A DNA stretch of 64,000 nt from Kocuria rhizophila DC2201 (GCF_000010285.1 NC_010617.1:620001-684000); one strand, 5' to 3'; counted from the stretch's first letter, positions 14,886 through 24,136 are shown. Notes: generated by a model not told the origin, from the letters alone. Program-made: numbers and translations.

Positions 14886-16403
14886 ATGTCCACATCACTG
14901 GACGCACCGTCGTCCGAGCGCGCCCGCACGGGCTCGCACCCCACCGCGCCGTGGCTGCTGCCGCTGCTGCGCAGACTGCACTTCTACGCGGGGCTCTTCG
15001 TGGGCCCCTTCCTGGTGGTCGCCGCGCTCACCGGGGCCCTGTACGTGTTCACCCCGCAGCTCGAGCGGGAGGTCTACGCCGAGGCCCTCACCGGCACCAC
15101 CGCGGCCCAGCCGCTGACCCTGGACCAGCAGGTGGCCGCCGCGCGCCGCACCACCGGCACCGAGGAGTCCCCGGTCAACGTCCGCCCGGCCTCTGAGGGC
15201 GGCACCACGCGCGTGATGTTCGCGGATCCCGCCCTCGAGCGCGGGGAGTCCCGCGCCGTGTTCGTGGACCCCGGCACGGGCCGCGTCACGGGGGAGATGA
15301 CCGTGTACGCAACCAGCGGGGCCCTGCCGCTGCGCACCACGATCGACCGCCTGCACCGCGACCTGCTGCTCGGGGAGACCGGGCGTCTCTACAGTGAACT
15401 GGCCGCGTCATGGCTGGGGGTCCTCGCCCTCAGCGGCGTGGTGCTCGTGGTGCTCCACCGCCGCCGCGTGGCCCGCGGCAGGCGCGCCCGCGTGGCCCTC
15501 GTGCCGCGCTCGGGCGAGGCCAACGCCTACCGCCGCACGCGCTCGTGGCACACGGCCACCGGCGTGTGGCTCGCGGTGGGGCTGCTGTTCCTCTCCGCCT
15601 CGGGTCTCACGTGGTCCGCGTACGCGGGGGAGAACGTCTCCCAGCTGCGCACGGCCCTGGGCTGGACCACGCCCAAGGTGTCCACGGAGCTGGGCGGGGG
15701 CTCCTCCGCACCCGGTGACGAGCACGCGGAGCACCACGGCCACGGCCACCGCGCGGCCGCCGGGCCCGGGTCCTTCGACGCCGTCCTGGCCACCGCCCGC
15801 GGCGCCGGACTGGACGCGGACGTCGTGGAGATCAAGCCCCCCGCGGCCGAGGGTGCGGCGTGGACCGTGGCGGAGAACGTGCGCTCCTGGCCCACCCAGG
15901 TGGACAGCGTGGCGGTGGATCCCCAGCGGCCCACGGTCACGGACCACGTGCGGTTCTCGGAGTGGGGCCTGCCTGCCAAGCTCACCCAGTGGGCGATCGC
16001 CGCGCACATGGGCCTGCTCTTCGGCCTCGCCAACCAGCTGGTGCTGCTGGGCCTCGCGCTGGCCGTGGTGGTCCTCGTGGTGAGCGGATACACCATGTGG
16101 TGGCGACGCCGCCCCACGCGCGCCCCGGGTGTCGCGTTCGCTCTGCTCCCGCCGCGCGGGGCACTGCGAGCCGCTCCGGCGTGGGTTTGGGCCCTGGTGG
16201 GTCTCGGGGCGCTCGCAGTGGGGCTGTTCTTGCCCGTCCTGGGGCTGTCCCTGCTGTGCTTCCTCGCGGTGGACCTGCTCGTGGGCCTCCGGGCACGGCG
16301 TCGCCCGGCCGGCTGGGAGCCCACGGGCACCTCGAACGCCGGGGCCACCCCGGCGCAGGGCGGCACCGCACCGGACGACACGGTGCGGTCGACCTCGCAC
16401 TGA
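14886..16403 (+). CDS. PepSY-domain transmembrane protein
   Basis: This 505-residue member of the PepSY-associated TM helix family includes ferric-reductase-like and siderophore-uptake-linked proteins. The first helix is at about 28-55 (LHFYAGLFVGPFLVVAALTG), followed by an extracytoplasmic PepSY-like domain to about 150 with LDRLH-type periplasmic signature TIDRLHRDLLLGETGR. Further helices lie at about 172-192, 228-245 and 370-400, with two near the C-terminus. A His-rich segment (EHAEHHGHGHR) lies at about 280-290. GAGAGG is 10 nt before the ATG. Electron transfer or metal reduction is inferred from family. Confidence 0.87.
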   Translation: MSTSLDAPSSERARTGSHPTAPWLLPLLRRLHFYAGLFVGPFLVVAALTGALYVFTPQLEREVYAEALTGTTAAQPLTLDQQVAAARRTTGTEESPVNVRPASEGGTTRVMFADPALERGESRAVFVDPGTGRVTGEMTVYATSGALPLRTTIDRLHRDLLLGETGRLYSELAASWLGVLALSGVVLVVLHRRRVARGRRARVALVPRSGEANAYRRTRSWHTATGVWLAVGLLFLSASGLTWSAYAGENVSQLRTALGWTTPKVSTELGGGSSAPGDEHAEHHGHGHRAAAGPGSFDAVLATARGAGLDADVVEIKPPAAEGAAWTVAENVRSWPTQVDSVAVDPQRPTVTDHVRFSEWGLPAKLTQWAIAAHMGLLFGLANQLVLLGLALAVVVLVVSGYTMWWRRRPTRAPGVAFALLPPRGALRAAPAWVWALVGLGALAVGLFLPVLGLSLLCFLAVDLLVGLRARRRPAGWEPTGTSNAGATPAQGGTAPDDTVRSTSH

Positions 16404-16408
16404 CACCG

Positions 16409-16448
16409 CGCCGGGTGCGGGCCCCGAACGCGGGACCCGCACCCGGCG
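16409..16448. terminator. Bidirectional terminator between PepSY and minus-strand genes
   Basis: CGCCGGGTGCGGG / CCCGCACCCGGCG, a 13-bp perfect stem with a 14-nt loop, between two convergent stops. No T-run, as is usual in high-GC genomes. Confidence 0.7.
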
Positions 16449-16459
16449 TGCGGTGGTGC

Positions 16460-16825
16460 TCAGGCGGCGTCGGGCCCGAAGTTGTGACGGTCCACGAGGG
16501 CCCAGGACGCGGCGGCGTTGACGGCCGTGACCGTGAGCACCGCGGGCCACGCGCCCAGGGGCTTCGCGAGCGGGTGGGAGAGGCCGAATCCGGCCACGTA
16601 CAGCGCCCCGAGACCCGCCGTGGTTGCGGGACCGGCCGAGGCGAGCCACGTGCGCCCGGCCGCCACCCCGCACGCGAGCAGTGCGGCGCCACCCAGGGCA
16701 CGCACACCGGTGGCGCGGGCCGTGGCGTAGCCGCCGATCAGTCCCGCGGTCACGAGCGCGGCGCTCGGAACGGTCACCGGGGAGGGCAGCCGGGTGCTTG
16801 GACCCTGCAGCGCGAGCGGGCTCAC
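16460..16825 (-). CDS. Small integral membrane protein coupled to aminotransferase
   Basis: This 121-residue hydrophobic protein has four predicted helices (about 18-35, 42-58, 63-80 and 92-110) and the C-terminal sequence [11 protein letters not shown]. No characterised family recognised. GTG 16825 overlaps the stop of the aminotransferase gene by 4 nt, so it is translationally coupled. The much longer open frame reading upstream to 17446 is an artefact over the aminotransferase. Function unknown. Confidence 0.72.
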   Translation of the reverse strand: MSPLALQGPSTRLPSPVTVPSAALVTAGLIGGYATARATGVRALGGAALLACGVAAGRTWLASAGPATTAGLGALYVAGFGLSHPLAKPLGAWPAVLTVTAVNAAASWALVDRHNFGPDAA

Positions 16826-18033
16826 CGTGCCGACCCCAGGAAGTCCTGCAGCCGACGCAGACCCTCGGCGAGGTCGTCGTCGCCCAGGGCGTAGGACAGC
16901 CGCAGGTACCCGGACGGACCGAACGCCTCGCCCGGGACCACGGCCACCTCGGCCTTCTCGAGGATCAGCTCGGCGAGCTCGGCGGAGGTGTGCGGCGTGA
17001 CGCCGTCGAACTCGCGCCCCAGCAGCGCGGTGACGTCCGGGTACGCGTAGAACGCGCCCGTGGGCACCGGGCAGTTCACACCCTCGATCGCGTTCAGCCC
17101 CTCCACGATGGTCCGACGACGCCGGTCGAAGGCCTCGCGCATCTCGGCCACCTTGTCCATGGGGCCCTCCAGGGCGGCCAGTGCCGCGGCCTGCGCCACG
17201 TTGTTCACGTTGGAGGACAGGTGGGACTGCAGGTTGGTCGCGGCCTTCACCACGTCCTTCGGGCCCACCATCCAGCCCACGCGCCAGCCCGTCATCGCAT
17301 AGGTCTTGGCCACGCCGTTGAGCAAGATCAGGTGCTCGTGCAGCGCGGGAACGGCCTGGGCCATGGAGACGAACCGGACGTCGTCGTAGGTGAGGTGCTG
17401 GTAGATCTCGTCGCTGATCACGAAGATCCCCCTGTCCGCGGCCCACTCGCCGATCGCGCGGGTCTCCTCCTCGGTGTACACCGAGCCCGTGGGGTTGGAG
17501 GGGGAGCAGAACAGCAGCGCCTTGGTGGCGGGGGTGGACGCCGCCTCGAGCTGCTCCGGGGTGACCTTGTAGTCGTTGTCCGCACCCGCGAAGACCTCCA
17601 CAGGGTTGCCGCCGGCCAGGCGGACGGCCTCCGGGTAGGTGGTCCAGTACGGGGCGGGCAGCAGGACGTCGTCGCCGTCGTCCACCACGGTCTGGAAGGC
17701 CTGGTAGACGGCCTGCTTGCCGCCGTTGGTCACGAGCACCTGGGAGCTGTCCACGTTCCAGCCGCTGTCCCGCGCGGTCGCACCGGCGATCGCCTCGCGC
17801 AGCCGGGGCTGCCCCGCGGCCGGGGAGTAGCGGAAGTTGGCGGGGTCCCGCAGCGCCTCGGCCGCGGCGGCCACGATGTAGTCCGGGGTGGAGAAGTCCG
17901 GTTCACCCGCGCCGAAGCCGATCACGGGACGCCCCTGGGCCTTGAGAGCCTTGGCCTTGGCGTCCACCGCGAGGGTCGCGGACTCCGCGATCGCGGCGAT
18001 CCGGTGCGCGATGCGCTGCTGCGCTGGTGACAT
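16822..18033 (-). CDS. Pyridoxal-phosphate-dependent aspartate-type aminotransferase
   Basis: This class I/II aminotransferase (403 residues) is of the Ib aspartate/prephenate type. [12 protein letters not shown] (39-50) is the substrate loop, SPSNPTG contains N180 contacting PLP, the Schiff-base lysine is K243 in [15 protein letters not shown], and the carboxylate-binding arginine follows near the C-terminus. It would interconvert aspartate and oxaloacetate with 2-oxoglutarate/glutamate. Of two in-frame ATGs, 18033 is chosen because AGGAG is only about 2-3 nt from the upstream one at 18042. It is divergent from the tRNA-Trp region. Confidence 0.92.
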   Translation of the reverse strand: MSPAQQRIAHRIAAIAESATLAVDAKAKALKAQGRPVIGFGAGEPDFSTPDYIVAAAAEALRDPANFRYSPAAGQPRLREAIAGATARDSGWNVDSSQVLVTNGGKQAVYQAFQTVVDDGDDVLLPAPYWTTYPEAVRLAGGNPVEVFAGADNDYKVTPEQLEAASTPATKALLFCSPSNPTGSVYTEEETRAIGEWAADRGIFVISDEIYQHLTYDDVRFVSMAQAVPALHEHLILLNGVAKTYAMTGWRVGWMVGPKDVVKAATNLQSHLSSNVNNVAQAAALAALEGPMDKVAEMREAFDRRRRTIVEGLNAIEGVNCPVPTGAFYAYPDVTALLGREFDGVTPHTSAELAELILEKAEVAVVPGEAFGPSGYLRLSYALGDDDLAEGLRRLQDFLGSAR

Positions 18034-18092
18034 GGGGATCATCTCTCCTGGGCTCGTCCGGTGGTGCCCGCGGTGTCCCGGGCGCCGTCCCC

Positions 18093-18098
18093 AGCTTA
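18093..18098 (-). promoter_or_regulatory. -10 element (TAAGCT) for the aminotransferase
   Basis: On the minus strand TAAGCT lies 60 nt upstream of the ATG, with a weak -35 TGCAAA 17 nt further upstream. TAAGCT is the same hexamer as the rpoB -10. Confidence 0.4.
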
Positions 18099-18116
18099 GG
18101 TGGCACGGGCCCGGCT

Positions 18117-18145
18117 TTGCACGGATCACAGCCGCCGCGTACCAT
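18117..18145 (+). promoter_or_regulatory. Promoter for tRNA-Trp-secE-nusG
   Basis: TTGCAC (18117-18122), a 17-bp spacer and TACCAT (18140-18145) form the best sigma70-like match in the region, predicting a start near 18152, about 110 nt upstream of the tRNA. A second possible -10, TAGGCT, is at 18218. Confidence 0.45.
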
Positions 18146-18263
18146 GGTTGGCTGGTGCCGTCACCGGCGCTCCTGTCGCCGTGCTGGCGGCGAGGACCGG
18201 TGGCTGCGGGCCGGTGGTAGGCTCGGGCACCGTGCTCCGGTCGCCCGCGACCTACGGAGCTGA

Positions 18264-18336
18264 AGGGCAGTGGCGCAATTGGTAGCGCAGCGGTCTCCAA
18301 AACCGCAGGTTGCAGGTTCGAGTCCTGTCTGCCCTG
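18264..18336 (+). tRNA. tRNA-Trp (CCA)
   Basis: A 73-nt cloverleaf. The acceptor stem AGGGCAG pairs with CTGCCCT, the anticodon stem GCGGT/ACCGC encloses CTCCAAA with anticodon CCA at 18297-18299, the T arm contains GGTTCGAGTCC, and the discriminator is G18336. It lies directly upstream of secE, the standard actinobacterial arrangement. Confidence 0.95.
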
Positions 18337-18399
18337 CTTCACGACCCACAACGGCACGAACACCACCGCCGAGAAACTGCTCCACGCAGGGGAGAGCCG

Positions 18400-18666
18400 A
18401 TGTCGCACACCGTCACAGGACAGACCCCGGGTCGCCCCACCGGCTCGGAGCGCAAGCGCGGGATCTTCGGACGCATCTGGCTGTTCATCCGCCAGGTCGT
18501 GGGGGAGCTCAAGAAGGTCGTCACCCCCTCCCGGCGCGAACTGGTGAACTACGTCCTGGTGGTGCTGGTGTTCGTGGCATTCATGATGGTGCTGATCTCC
18601 CTGCTGGACCTGGGCTTCGGCCAGCTGGCCATCTGGCTCTTCGGCAACGGCAACCAGCCCCAGTAA
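18400..18666 (+). CDS. secE: Preprotein translocase subunit SecE
   Basis: SecE clamps the two halves of SecY in the inner-membrane Sec channel. The 88-residue, single-TM form is the Gram-positive type. An N-terminal charged region is followed by the amphipathic helix [20 protein letters not shown] and one TM helix (about 51-73). GGGGAG is 7-10 nt before the ATG. It sits between tRNA-Trp and nusG. Confidence 0.95.
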   Translation: MSHTVTGQTPGRPTGSERKRGIFGRIWLFIRQVVGELKKVVTPSRRELVNYVLVVLVFVAFMMVLISLLDLGFGQLAIWLFGNGNQPQ

Positions 18667-18712
18667 GCCCTCCCCAGCACGTCCAGCCGTCCACAGAAAG
18701 CAGGAGAACCCA

Positions 18713-19597
18713 GTGACCGATCACGAGCTCGAGAACGACGACGCCCGCACCGCGCAGCTCGACACCACCTCCGGTGACGCTGCGCGTGAGGAGTCGGCGG
18801 AGACCGTGTCCGACACTGTCGAGACCGTCGAGTCCACGGACGCGCAGGAGGTCACGGACGAGAAGGCCGTGCAGGAGGCTGACCTCGACGCCGCCGAGGG
18901 CAACGGCGAGGCCACTCCCGTGCCGCTCGTGGAGGTGGAGGTCACCGAGGAGGCCGTCGAGGACGACGTCGACCCCGTGGCCGAGTTCAAGGCCAACCTG
19001 CGCCGCCAGGAGGGCGACTGGTTCGTCATCCACACCTACGCGGGCTACGAGAACCGCGTGAAGACCAACCTCGAGACCCGCATCCAGTCCCTCAACATGG
19101 AAGAGGACATCTTCCAGATCGAGGTGCCCATGGAAGAGGTCGTGGAGATCAAGAACTCCCAGCGCAAGACCGTGCGCCGAGTGCGCATCCCGGGCTATGT
19201 GCTGGTGCGCATGAACCTCACCGACGCCTCCTGGGGCGCGGTGCGCCACACCCCGGGTGTCACGGGCTTCGTGGGCCAGGACGCCTACAACCCCGCCCCG
19301 CTGCGCCTGGACGAGGTCTTCGACATGCTCGCCCCCACGTTCGAGACGCCCGAGAAGGCCAAGGGCCTCGGCGAGACCGCCGGCCCCGGTGCCGGGTCCC
19401 AGGGCGGGGCCGCCCAGCAGGTCACCGTGGACTTCGAGGTCGGCGAGTCCGTGATCGTGAAGGAGGGCCCGTTCGAGACCCTCCCCGCCACGATCTCCGA
19501 GATCAAGGTGGAGTCCCAGCAGCTGGTGGTGCTGGTGTCCATCTTCGAGCGTGAGACCCCCGTGACCCTGGGCTTCAACCAGGTCACCAAGATCTAG
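18713..19597 (+). CDS. nusG: Transcription termination/antitermination factor NusG
   Basis: NusG binds RNA polymerase and modulates pausing, Rho termination and transcription-translation coupling. The 294-residue length greatly exceeds E. coli NusG (about 180) because of an acidic Glu/Asp/Thr/Val-rich N-terminal extension of about 95 residues. The NGN domain follows ([29 protein letters not shown]), then a Gly/Ala/Gln-rich insert near 220-238, and the KOW domain ([21 protein letters not shown]). The GTG start has CAGGAGA upstream. Long acidic extensions are known in actinobacterial NusG. Confidence 0.95.
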   Translation: MTDHELENDDARTAQLDTTSGDAAREESAETVSDTVETVESTDAQEVTDEKAVQEADLDAAEGNGEATPVPLVEVEVTEEAVEDDVDPVAEFKANLRRQEGDWFVIHTYAGYENRVKTNLETRIQSLNMEEDIFQIEVPMEEVVEIKNSQRKTVRRVRIPGYVLVRMNLTDASWGAVRHTPGVTGFVGQDAYNPAPLRLDEVFDMLAPTFETPEKAKGLGETAGPGAGSQGGAAQQVTVDFEVGESVIVKEGPFETLPATISEIKVESQQLVVLVSIFERETPVTLGFNQVTKI

Positions 19598-19615
19598 CTC
19601 CCAGTCTTCGGAGTT

Positions 19616-19645
19616 CCCCGGACGCGCTTTGGTCCGGGGCTTCTC
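19616..19645 (+). terminator. Terminator after nusG
   Basis: CCCCGGAC / GTCCGGGG, an 8-bp stem with an 8-nt loop, then CTTCT. It separates nusG from rplK. A candidate -10 TACGCT for rplK follows at 19683-19688. Confidence 0.55.
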
Positions 19646-19728
19646 CGTCCGGTTGCCGCGCCACGGCGACCACCCGCCGTCGTACGCTCCTGTGCGGCGG
19701 TACGCACAGCCAGAAAGAGGACCATCAC

Positions 19729-20160
19729 ATGGCTCCCAAGAAGAAGAAGGTCGCAGGCCTGATCAAGCTGCAGATCCAGGCAGGCGCCGCCAACCCGGCT
19801 CCTCCCGTGGGTCCGGCGCTGGGTCAGCACGGCGTCAACATCATGGAGTTCTGCAAGGCCTACAACGCGGCCACGGAATCCCAGCGCGGCAACATCGTGC
19901 CGGTGGAGATCACCGTCTACGAGGACCGCTCGTTCTCCTTCATCACCAAGACCCCTCCGGCCGCCCAGCTGATCAAGAAGGCCGCCGGCGTCGCCAAGGG
20001 TTCCGGCGTGCCCCACACCACCAAGGTGGGCAAGATCACCATGGACCAGGTCCGTGAGATCGCCGAGACCAAGAAGGAAGACCTCAACGCCAACGACATC
20101 GACGCCGCCGCGAAGATCATCGCCGGCACCGCCCGCTCCATGGGCATCGAGGTCAACTGA
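19729..20160 (+). CDS. rplK: 50S ribosomal protein L11
   Basis: L11 binds the GTPase-centre region of 23S rRNA and supports factor turnover and RelA sensing. The 143-residue length is standard. The proline-rich N-terminal domain ([27 protein letters not shown], which binds thiopeptide antibiotics) and the RNA-binding C-terminal domain ([28 protein letters not shown]) are both complete. AGAAAGAGG precedes the ATG. First gene of the rplK-rplA pair. Confidence 0.97.
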   Translation: MAPKKKKVAGLIKLQIQAGAANPAPPVGPALGQHGVNIMEFCKAYNAATESQRGNIVPVEITVYEDRSFSFITKTPPAAQLIKKAAGVAKGSGVPHTTKVGKITMDQVREIAETKKEDLNANDIDAAAKIIAGTARSMGIEVN

Positions 20161-20247
20161 GTCCCTTCCGGACTCACCAGCACGTAGACATTCGTGGCAG
20201 GGCCGAGCGCGGTCCGCAGACCACAACTGCACAAGGAGAAGAAGCAG

Positions 20248-20958
20248 ATGGCAAAGCGCAGCAAGGCATACCGGGCAGCTGCCGAGAAGATCGAGGCGGG
20301 CAAGTTCTACGCTCCCGCCGAGGCGGTCGCCCTGGCCAAGGAACTGGCCGAAGGCAGCAAGTCGGACCCCACCGTGGAGGTGGCCATGCGCCTGGGCGTG
20401 GATCCCCGCAAGGCGGACCAGATGGTCCGCGGCACGGTGAACCTGCCCAACGGCACTGGCAAGACCGCCCGCGTGGTCGTCTTCGCCACGGGTGACAAGG
20501 CCGCCGCGGCCGAGGCCGCCGGTGCGGACTTCGTGGGCAACGACGACCTCATCGCCAGGATCCAGGGCGGCTGGACGGACTTCGACGCCGCCGTGGCCAC
20601 CCCGGACATGATGGGCAAGGTGGGTCGCCTGGGCAAGATCCTGGGTCCCCGCAACCTCATGCCGAACCCGAAGACCGGCACCGTGACCATGGACGTCGCG
20701 AAGGCCGTGAACGACATCAAGGGCGGCAAGATCGACTTCCGCGTGGACAAGCACTCCAACCTGCACTTCATCATCGGCAAGGCGTCCTTCGACGCCCAGA
20801 AGCTCGCCGAGAACTACGGTGCAGCCCTGGAGGAGGTGCTTCGTCTGAAGCCCTCCGCCTCCAAGGGTCGTTACATCACCAAGGCCACCGTGGCCACCAC
20901 GTTCGGCCCGGGCATCCCCGTGGACCCGAACGCCACCGAGGTGACCACCCAGGCGTGA
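20248..20958 (+). CDS. rplA: 50S ribosomal protein L1
   Basis: L1 forms the mobile stalk at the E site and usually represses its own operon mRNA. The 236-residue length is standard. [15 protein letters not shown] at the N-terminus and [22 protein letters not shown] in domain II are characteristic. ATG 20248 is preceded by AAGGAGAAG. It lies 87 nt after rplK. A GC-rich hairpin follows. Confidence 0.97.
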   Translation: MAKRSKAYRAAAEKIEAGKFYAPAEAVALAKELAEGSKSDPTVEVAMRLGVDPRKADQMVRGTVNLPNGTGKTARVVVFATGDKAAAAEAAGADFVGNDDLIARIQGGWTDFDAAVATPDMMGKVGRLGKILGPRNLMPNPKTGTVTMDVAKAVNDIKGGKIDFRVDKHSNLHFIIGKASFDAQKLAENYGAALEEVLRLKPSASKGRYITKATVATTFGPGIPVDPNATEVTTQA

Positions 20959-20966
20959 GTCCGCTC

Positions 20967-20995
20967 CGCCGCCGGCCCCCACGGGGCCGCGGCGG
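20967..20995 (+). terminator. Hairpin terminator after rplA
   Basis: CGCCG-CCGGCCCC / GGGGCCG-CGGCG with a 3-nt loop directly after the rplA stop; no T-run. Confidence 0.5.
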
Positions 20996-21002
20996 TGACG
21001 AC

Positions 21003-21037
21003 AGTAGGGTCCGTGCCGTCCCAGGCCGGGCCCTACT
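21003..21037. promoter_or_regulatory. Imperfect inverted repeat before the tandem GNAT gene
   Basis: AGTAGGGTCC / GGGCCCTACT are 10-bp arms with one mismatch and a 15-nt loop, followed by TTTC. It could be a second terminator for rplKA or a regulatory site; TAGGGT within it also resembles a -10. Confidence 0.35.
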
Positions 21038-21152
21038 TTCATGTCCGGCTCCGAGTCGCCGCGGGGCATTCATGATGTACTGGACGGGGGCCCTCCCGGG
21101 GGCCACGACCGCGGTGCCGTCGGGGCTGACGACGGCACGGAAGGAGAATACA

Positions 21153-22337
21153 GTGACGCAGACGTCACCGGTGCGCATCGAGCTGCTGCGCATCCCCGAT
21201 GCCTTCGACCACGAGGCCCAGCGGGTGCTGGGGGACGTGGCGGCCCTCGTGCAGGCCTCCCGGCGCCACGTGTGGGGCACGGGTCAGCTCAGCAACGAGG
21301 CGCACGACATCTTCCGTGACCTCAAGGACCCGTACGAGCGGGTCAACATCCTGTGCGCCTTCGTGGAGGACCGCCTGGTGGGCCGTGCCGAGGTGCGGAT
21401 GCCGCTGATCTCGGACACGGACATGGCGCAGATCGTGGTGCACGTTGACCCGGAGGAGACCTCCGAGGGCATCGGCCGCGGTCTGCTGGGGGCGGCGGAG
21501 CAGCTGGCCCACGGGGAGTCGCGGCGGCTGATCCGCCTGGTCACCGAGCACCCGGCGTCGGAGGCGCGGGACCCCTTCGGTCCGGGGGACGGCAGCGCGG
21601 ACGGCAGCGCCGACACCGAGGACTCCGGGGCCCCCGTCCAGAAACCGGCGGAACCTGTCGAGTGGCTCGACGCCGCGGACGGCTCCGGGCGGCTGCCCGC
21701 GAGCCACCGGCAGACCCGGTTCGCGCAGCACGCGGGCTACGGGCTGCGCACCGTGAGCAGCTTCGCGCTGCTGCCCGTGCCGCTGCAGGCGCAGCGGTAC
21801 CAGCGGATCCAGGACTCGCTGGCCGCCAGCCCGTTCGCCGAGCACTACCGGATGCACACGTGGGTGGGGGAGGCGCCCGAGGAGCTGCTGTCCCCGCTCG
21901 CGCAGCTGCACGCCAAGATCCCCACGGACTCGTTCGTGCGCCCGATCGTCGCGGACCCGGATCCGTGGGACGGCGCCCGGGTGCGCCGCACGGAGCAGCT
22001 GCGGCAGGAGGACGGGGACCGTTCTCTCATGGCCGTGGTGCAGGACCTGCGCAGCGGGGAGCTGGTGGGGATGACGGAGCTGATCATCGCGCAGCACCGC
22101 CCCACGCTCGCACTGCAGGACGAGACCCTCGTGGTCCGTGAGCACCGCGGGCACCGGCTGGGCATGCGCCTGAAGCTCGCCAACCTGGAGCAGCTCGCCC
22201 AGGTGGCCCCGGACGTGGCCACGGTGTACTCGTGGACCCACAGCGGCAACGACCGCATGAACTGGGTCAATGCGCAGCTCGGCTTCCGGGACGCCGGGCA
22301 GTCGGCCATCTGGGAGCAGGACTTCAGCATCCACTGA
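21153..22337 (+). CDS. Tandem-GNAT acetyltransferase
   Basis: This 394-residue protein has two GNAT-like halves. The N-terminal one (about 1-150) has VHVDPEETSEGIGRGLLGAAEQLA as the CoA loop. An acidic/Gly-rich linker near 150-175 is followed by the C-terminal half (about 190-394) with LVVREHRGHRLGMRLKLANLEQL and the closing SHSGNDRMNWVNAQLGFRD-type motif (HSGNDRMNWVNAQLGF). The layout resembles mycothiol-synthase-type enzymes, but no substrate can be named. GTG 21153 is set by AAGGAG 8-10 nt upstream. It stands alone between rplA and the Moco cluster. Confidence 0.82.
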   Translation: MTQTSPVRIELLRIPDAFDHEAQRVLGDVAALVQASRRHVWGTGQLSNEAHDIFRDLKDPYERVNILCAFVEDRLVGRAEVRMPLISDTDMAQIVVHVDPEETSEGIGRGLLGAAEQLAHGESRRLIRLVTEHPASEARDPFGPGDGSADGSADTEDSGAPVQKPAEPVEWLDAADGSGRLPASHRQTRFAQHAGYGLRTVSSFALLPVPLQAQRYQRIQDSLAASPFAEHYRMHTWVGEAPEELLSPLAQLHAKIPTDSFVRPIVADPDPWDGARVRRTEQLRQEDGDRSLMAVVQDLRSGELVGMTELIIAQHRPTLALQDETLVVREHRGHRLGMRLKLANLEQLAQVAPDVATVYSWTHSGNDRMNWVNAQLGFRDAGQSAIWEQDFSIH

Positions 22338-22402
22338 CCCCCGCGCCGCGCCGGTGCACCGGGGGAGGCCCGGAGGGCGGCGCGTCCACGCCCCGCGGCG
22401 GG

Positions 22403-22424
22403 CGCGGTGAGCCCCGGCACCGCG
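22403..22424. terminator. Hairpin between convergent GNAT and moeA genes
   Basis: CGCGGTG / CACCGCG, a 7-bp stem with an 8-nt loop, in the 100-bp convergent gap. No T-tract. Confidence 0.35.
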
Positions 22425-22437
22425 AGGTGCACGGAGG

Positions 22438-23877
22438 TCACCAGGGTAAAGCGAGCACCGCGGAGGAGTCCCCCGGTTCGAGTCCACCGCGCGGCACGCA
22501 GAGCAGCCCGTCCGCCTCGCTCAGGCCCCGCAGCATGTTGGAGCCCACGGCACGGCACGGCACCCAGGCGCCGTCGCGACGTCGTGCGGGAACGAGCCGC
22601 TCGCTGCGCCCGCCCGCGGCGGCCCCCGCGGTGACGGGCAGCAGCTGCGGTGCGGGGCGGCCGGAGAGCCCGGCCAGCAGTGCGCCGCCCACCAGCAGCA
22701 GCACCACCACGGCGCCCAGCGGGTTCCCGGGCAGCGCGAGCACCGCGCTGCGTTCGGCGGCCCCCAGTAGGGCGGGGTGCCCCGGCTGCAGGTCGAGCTG
22801 GTCCAGGAGCAGCCGGGTGTCCCGTTCCAGCAGCGGACGCACGTGGTCGGCGCCCGAACGGGCCGTGCCCCCGGTGGTGAGCACGAGGTCGTGGTCCGCG
22901 CAGGCGGTACGCACCGCGGCCTCGAGGGCCGCGGGATCGTCGTCGATCCGTTGCACGGTGCCCACCGCGGCGCCGTGGGCGCGGAGCACGTGGGGCAGGG
23001 ACATGCTGAACGCGTCCCGCACGTGGCCGGGGCCCGGCACCCCGCTCGTGCGCACCTCCGAACCCGTGAGCAGAAGCGCGACCCGGGGCACGCGACGCAC
23101 GGGGAGGGCGTCCAGGCCGGCCACCGCGGCGAACGCGGCGTCCGCGGGGGAGAGCCGTCTGCCCGCGCTGAACACCACCTCGTCGGACCCGCACTCGGTG
23201 CCGGCGGGGCGGATGTGACGGCCCGCCAGCTCCGAGCGGGGCGCGTCCGCGCGCAGCGCCACGCGATCGCCCTCGCGGGCGGTGTACTCCTCGCGGACCA
23301 CACCGGTGGTGCCCTGCGGGATCACGCCGCCCGTGACCACGGGCACGGCCGTGCCAGGGGTCAGGGACACCGCCGAGGCCTCGCTCGGCAGCGCGGCACC
23401 GTCGAGTGGCGCGGCCTCCTCGGAGGGCGTGGCGTCCTCGGACAGCGTGGTGCCCTCGCGCGGGGTGGTCCGGGTGCGGAGCAGCGTCCAGGGTCCGGGG
23501 CCGTTCACCGCGTAGCCGTCCATGGCGCTGGACGCGTAGTGCGGAACGGGGCACAGGGCACGGACGTCCTCGGCCAGCACGCGACCACAGGCCCGGTCCA
23601 GGGGGACCCGTTCCGTGGCCGCGCAGGGCGCACCGGGACCGTGGCTCGGACCGTGCGGGGCGGCGTCGTCGTGGTGGGCGGGAGCCGGGCACCCGGTGCC
23701 CGTTCCGGTCCGGTCCTCGGTGGCGGGCCCTTCCGAGGGTGCCGCGGCGTGCGACGCTGCGAGCGCGAGGCCCGCGCGGTGGGCGAGTTCGCGGGCGGCG
23801 TCCCGCCCGGCGTGGTGCAGGGTGTCCAGACCGCGGGCCCAGGCGGGATCGGGCGGGGTGGTCACGGGCTCAGCCAC
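22438..23877 (-). CDS. moeA: Molybdopterin molybdenumtransferase MoeA (copy 1)
   Basis: MoeA inserts molybdate into adenylylated molybdopterin. The 479-residue protein has the MoeA core from CGRVLAEDV through HYASSAMDGYAVNG, TAVPVVTGGVIPQG, the MPT-binding domain (VALLLTGSEV, DLVLTTGGTA) and LPGNPLGAVVV. The N-terminal ~90 residues are an Ala/Gly/His-rich extension, and the domain IV region is Arg/Ala-rich. GTG 23877 overlaps moaD by 8 nt; GTG 23865 is an alternative. It is the last gene of the minus-strand moaA-moaD-moeA operon. A second moeA lies at 25276. Confidence 0.9.
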   Translation of the reverse strand: MAEPVTTPPDPAWARGLDTLHHAGRDAARELAHRAGLALAASHAAAPSEGPATEDRTGTGTGCPAPAHHDDAAPHGPSHGPGAPCAATERVPLDRACGRVLAEDVRALCPVPHYASSAMDGYAVNGPGPWTLLRTRTTPREGTTLSEDATPSEEAAPLDGAALPSEASAVSLTPGTAVPVVTGGVIPQGTTGVVREEYTAREGDRVALRADAPRSELAGRHIRPAGTECGSDEVVFSAGRRLSPADAAFAAVAGLDALPVRRVPRVALLLTGSEVRTSGVPGPGHVRDAFSMSLPHVLRAHGAAVGTVQRIDDDPAALEAAVRTACADHDLVLTTGGTARSGADHVRPLLERDTRLLLDQLDLQPGHPALLGAAERSAVLALPGNPLGAVVVLLLVGGALLAGLSGRPAPQLLPVTAGAAAGGRSERLVPARRRDGAWVPCRAVGSNMLRGLSEADGLLCVPRGGLEPGDSSAVLALPW

Positions 23878-24133
23878 CGGCGAAGGGCGGCAGGACGTCC
23901 ACGGTGGCCCCCGGGGCGAGCGGCGCCCGGGGATCCCTGGCGGTGACCCCGTCCACGAGCCACGAGCACCGGGGGAGCACCCGGGCCAGGGTGGGCTCAC
24001 CGGGCGGGGCCACGGGGTGCAGGGACACGAGCAGCTGCTCGAGGTCCTTGCGGGTGAGGATCGTGGCGGTGGCCACGTGCTCCTCCTCGGTCCCGGCAGC
24101 GGCGGCCGCAGCCGCGAAGTATCTCACCAGCAC
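23870..24133 (-). CDS. moaD: Molybdopterin synthase small subunit MoaD
   Basis: MoaD is the ubiquitin-like sulfur carrier whose C-terminal Gly-Gly thiocarboxylate donates sulfur to precursor Z within the MoaD-MoaE synthase. The protein has 87 residues and ends PPFAGG, giving the required terminal GG. The beta-grasp core is degenerate, with an Ala-rich segment near residues 7-14. The start is GTG 4 nt past the moaA stop; a second GTG two codons on is possible. Its partner MoaE is fused to MoaB on the opposite strand at 27233. Confidence 0.88.
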   Translation of the reverse strand: MLVRYFAAAAAAAGTEEEHVATATILTRKDLEQLLVSLHPVAPPGEPTLARVLPRCSWLVDGVTARDPRAPLAPGATVDVLPPFAGG

Positions 24134-24136
24134 GCC

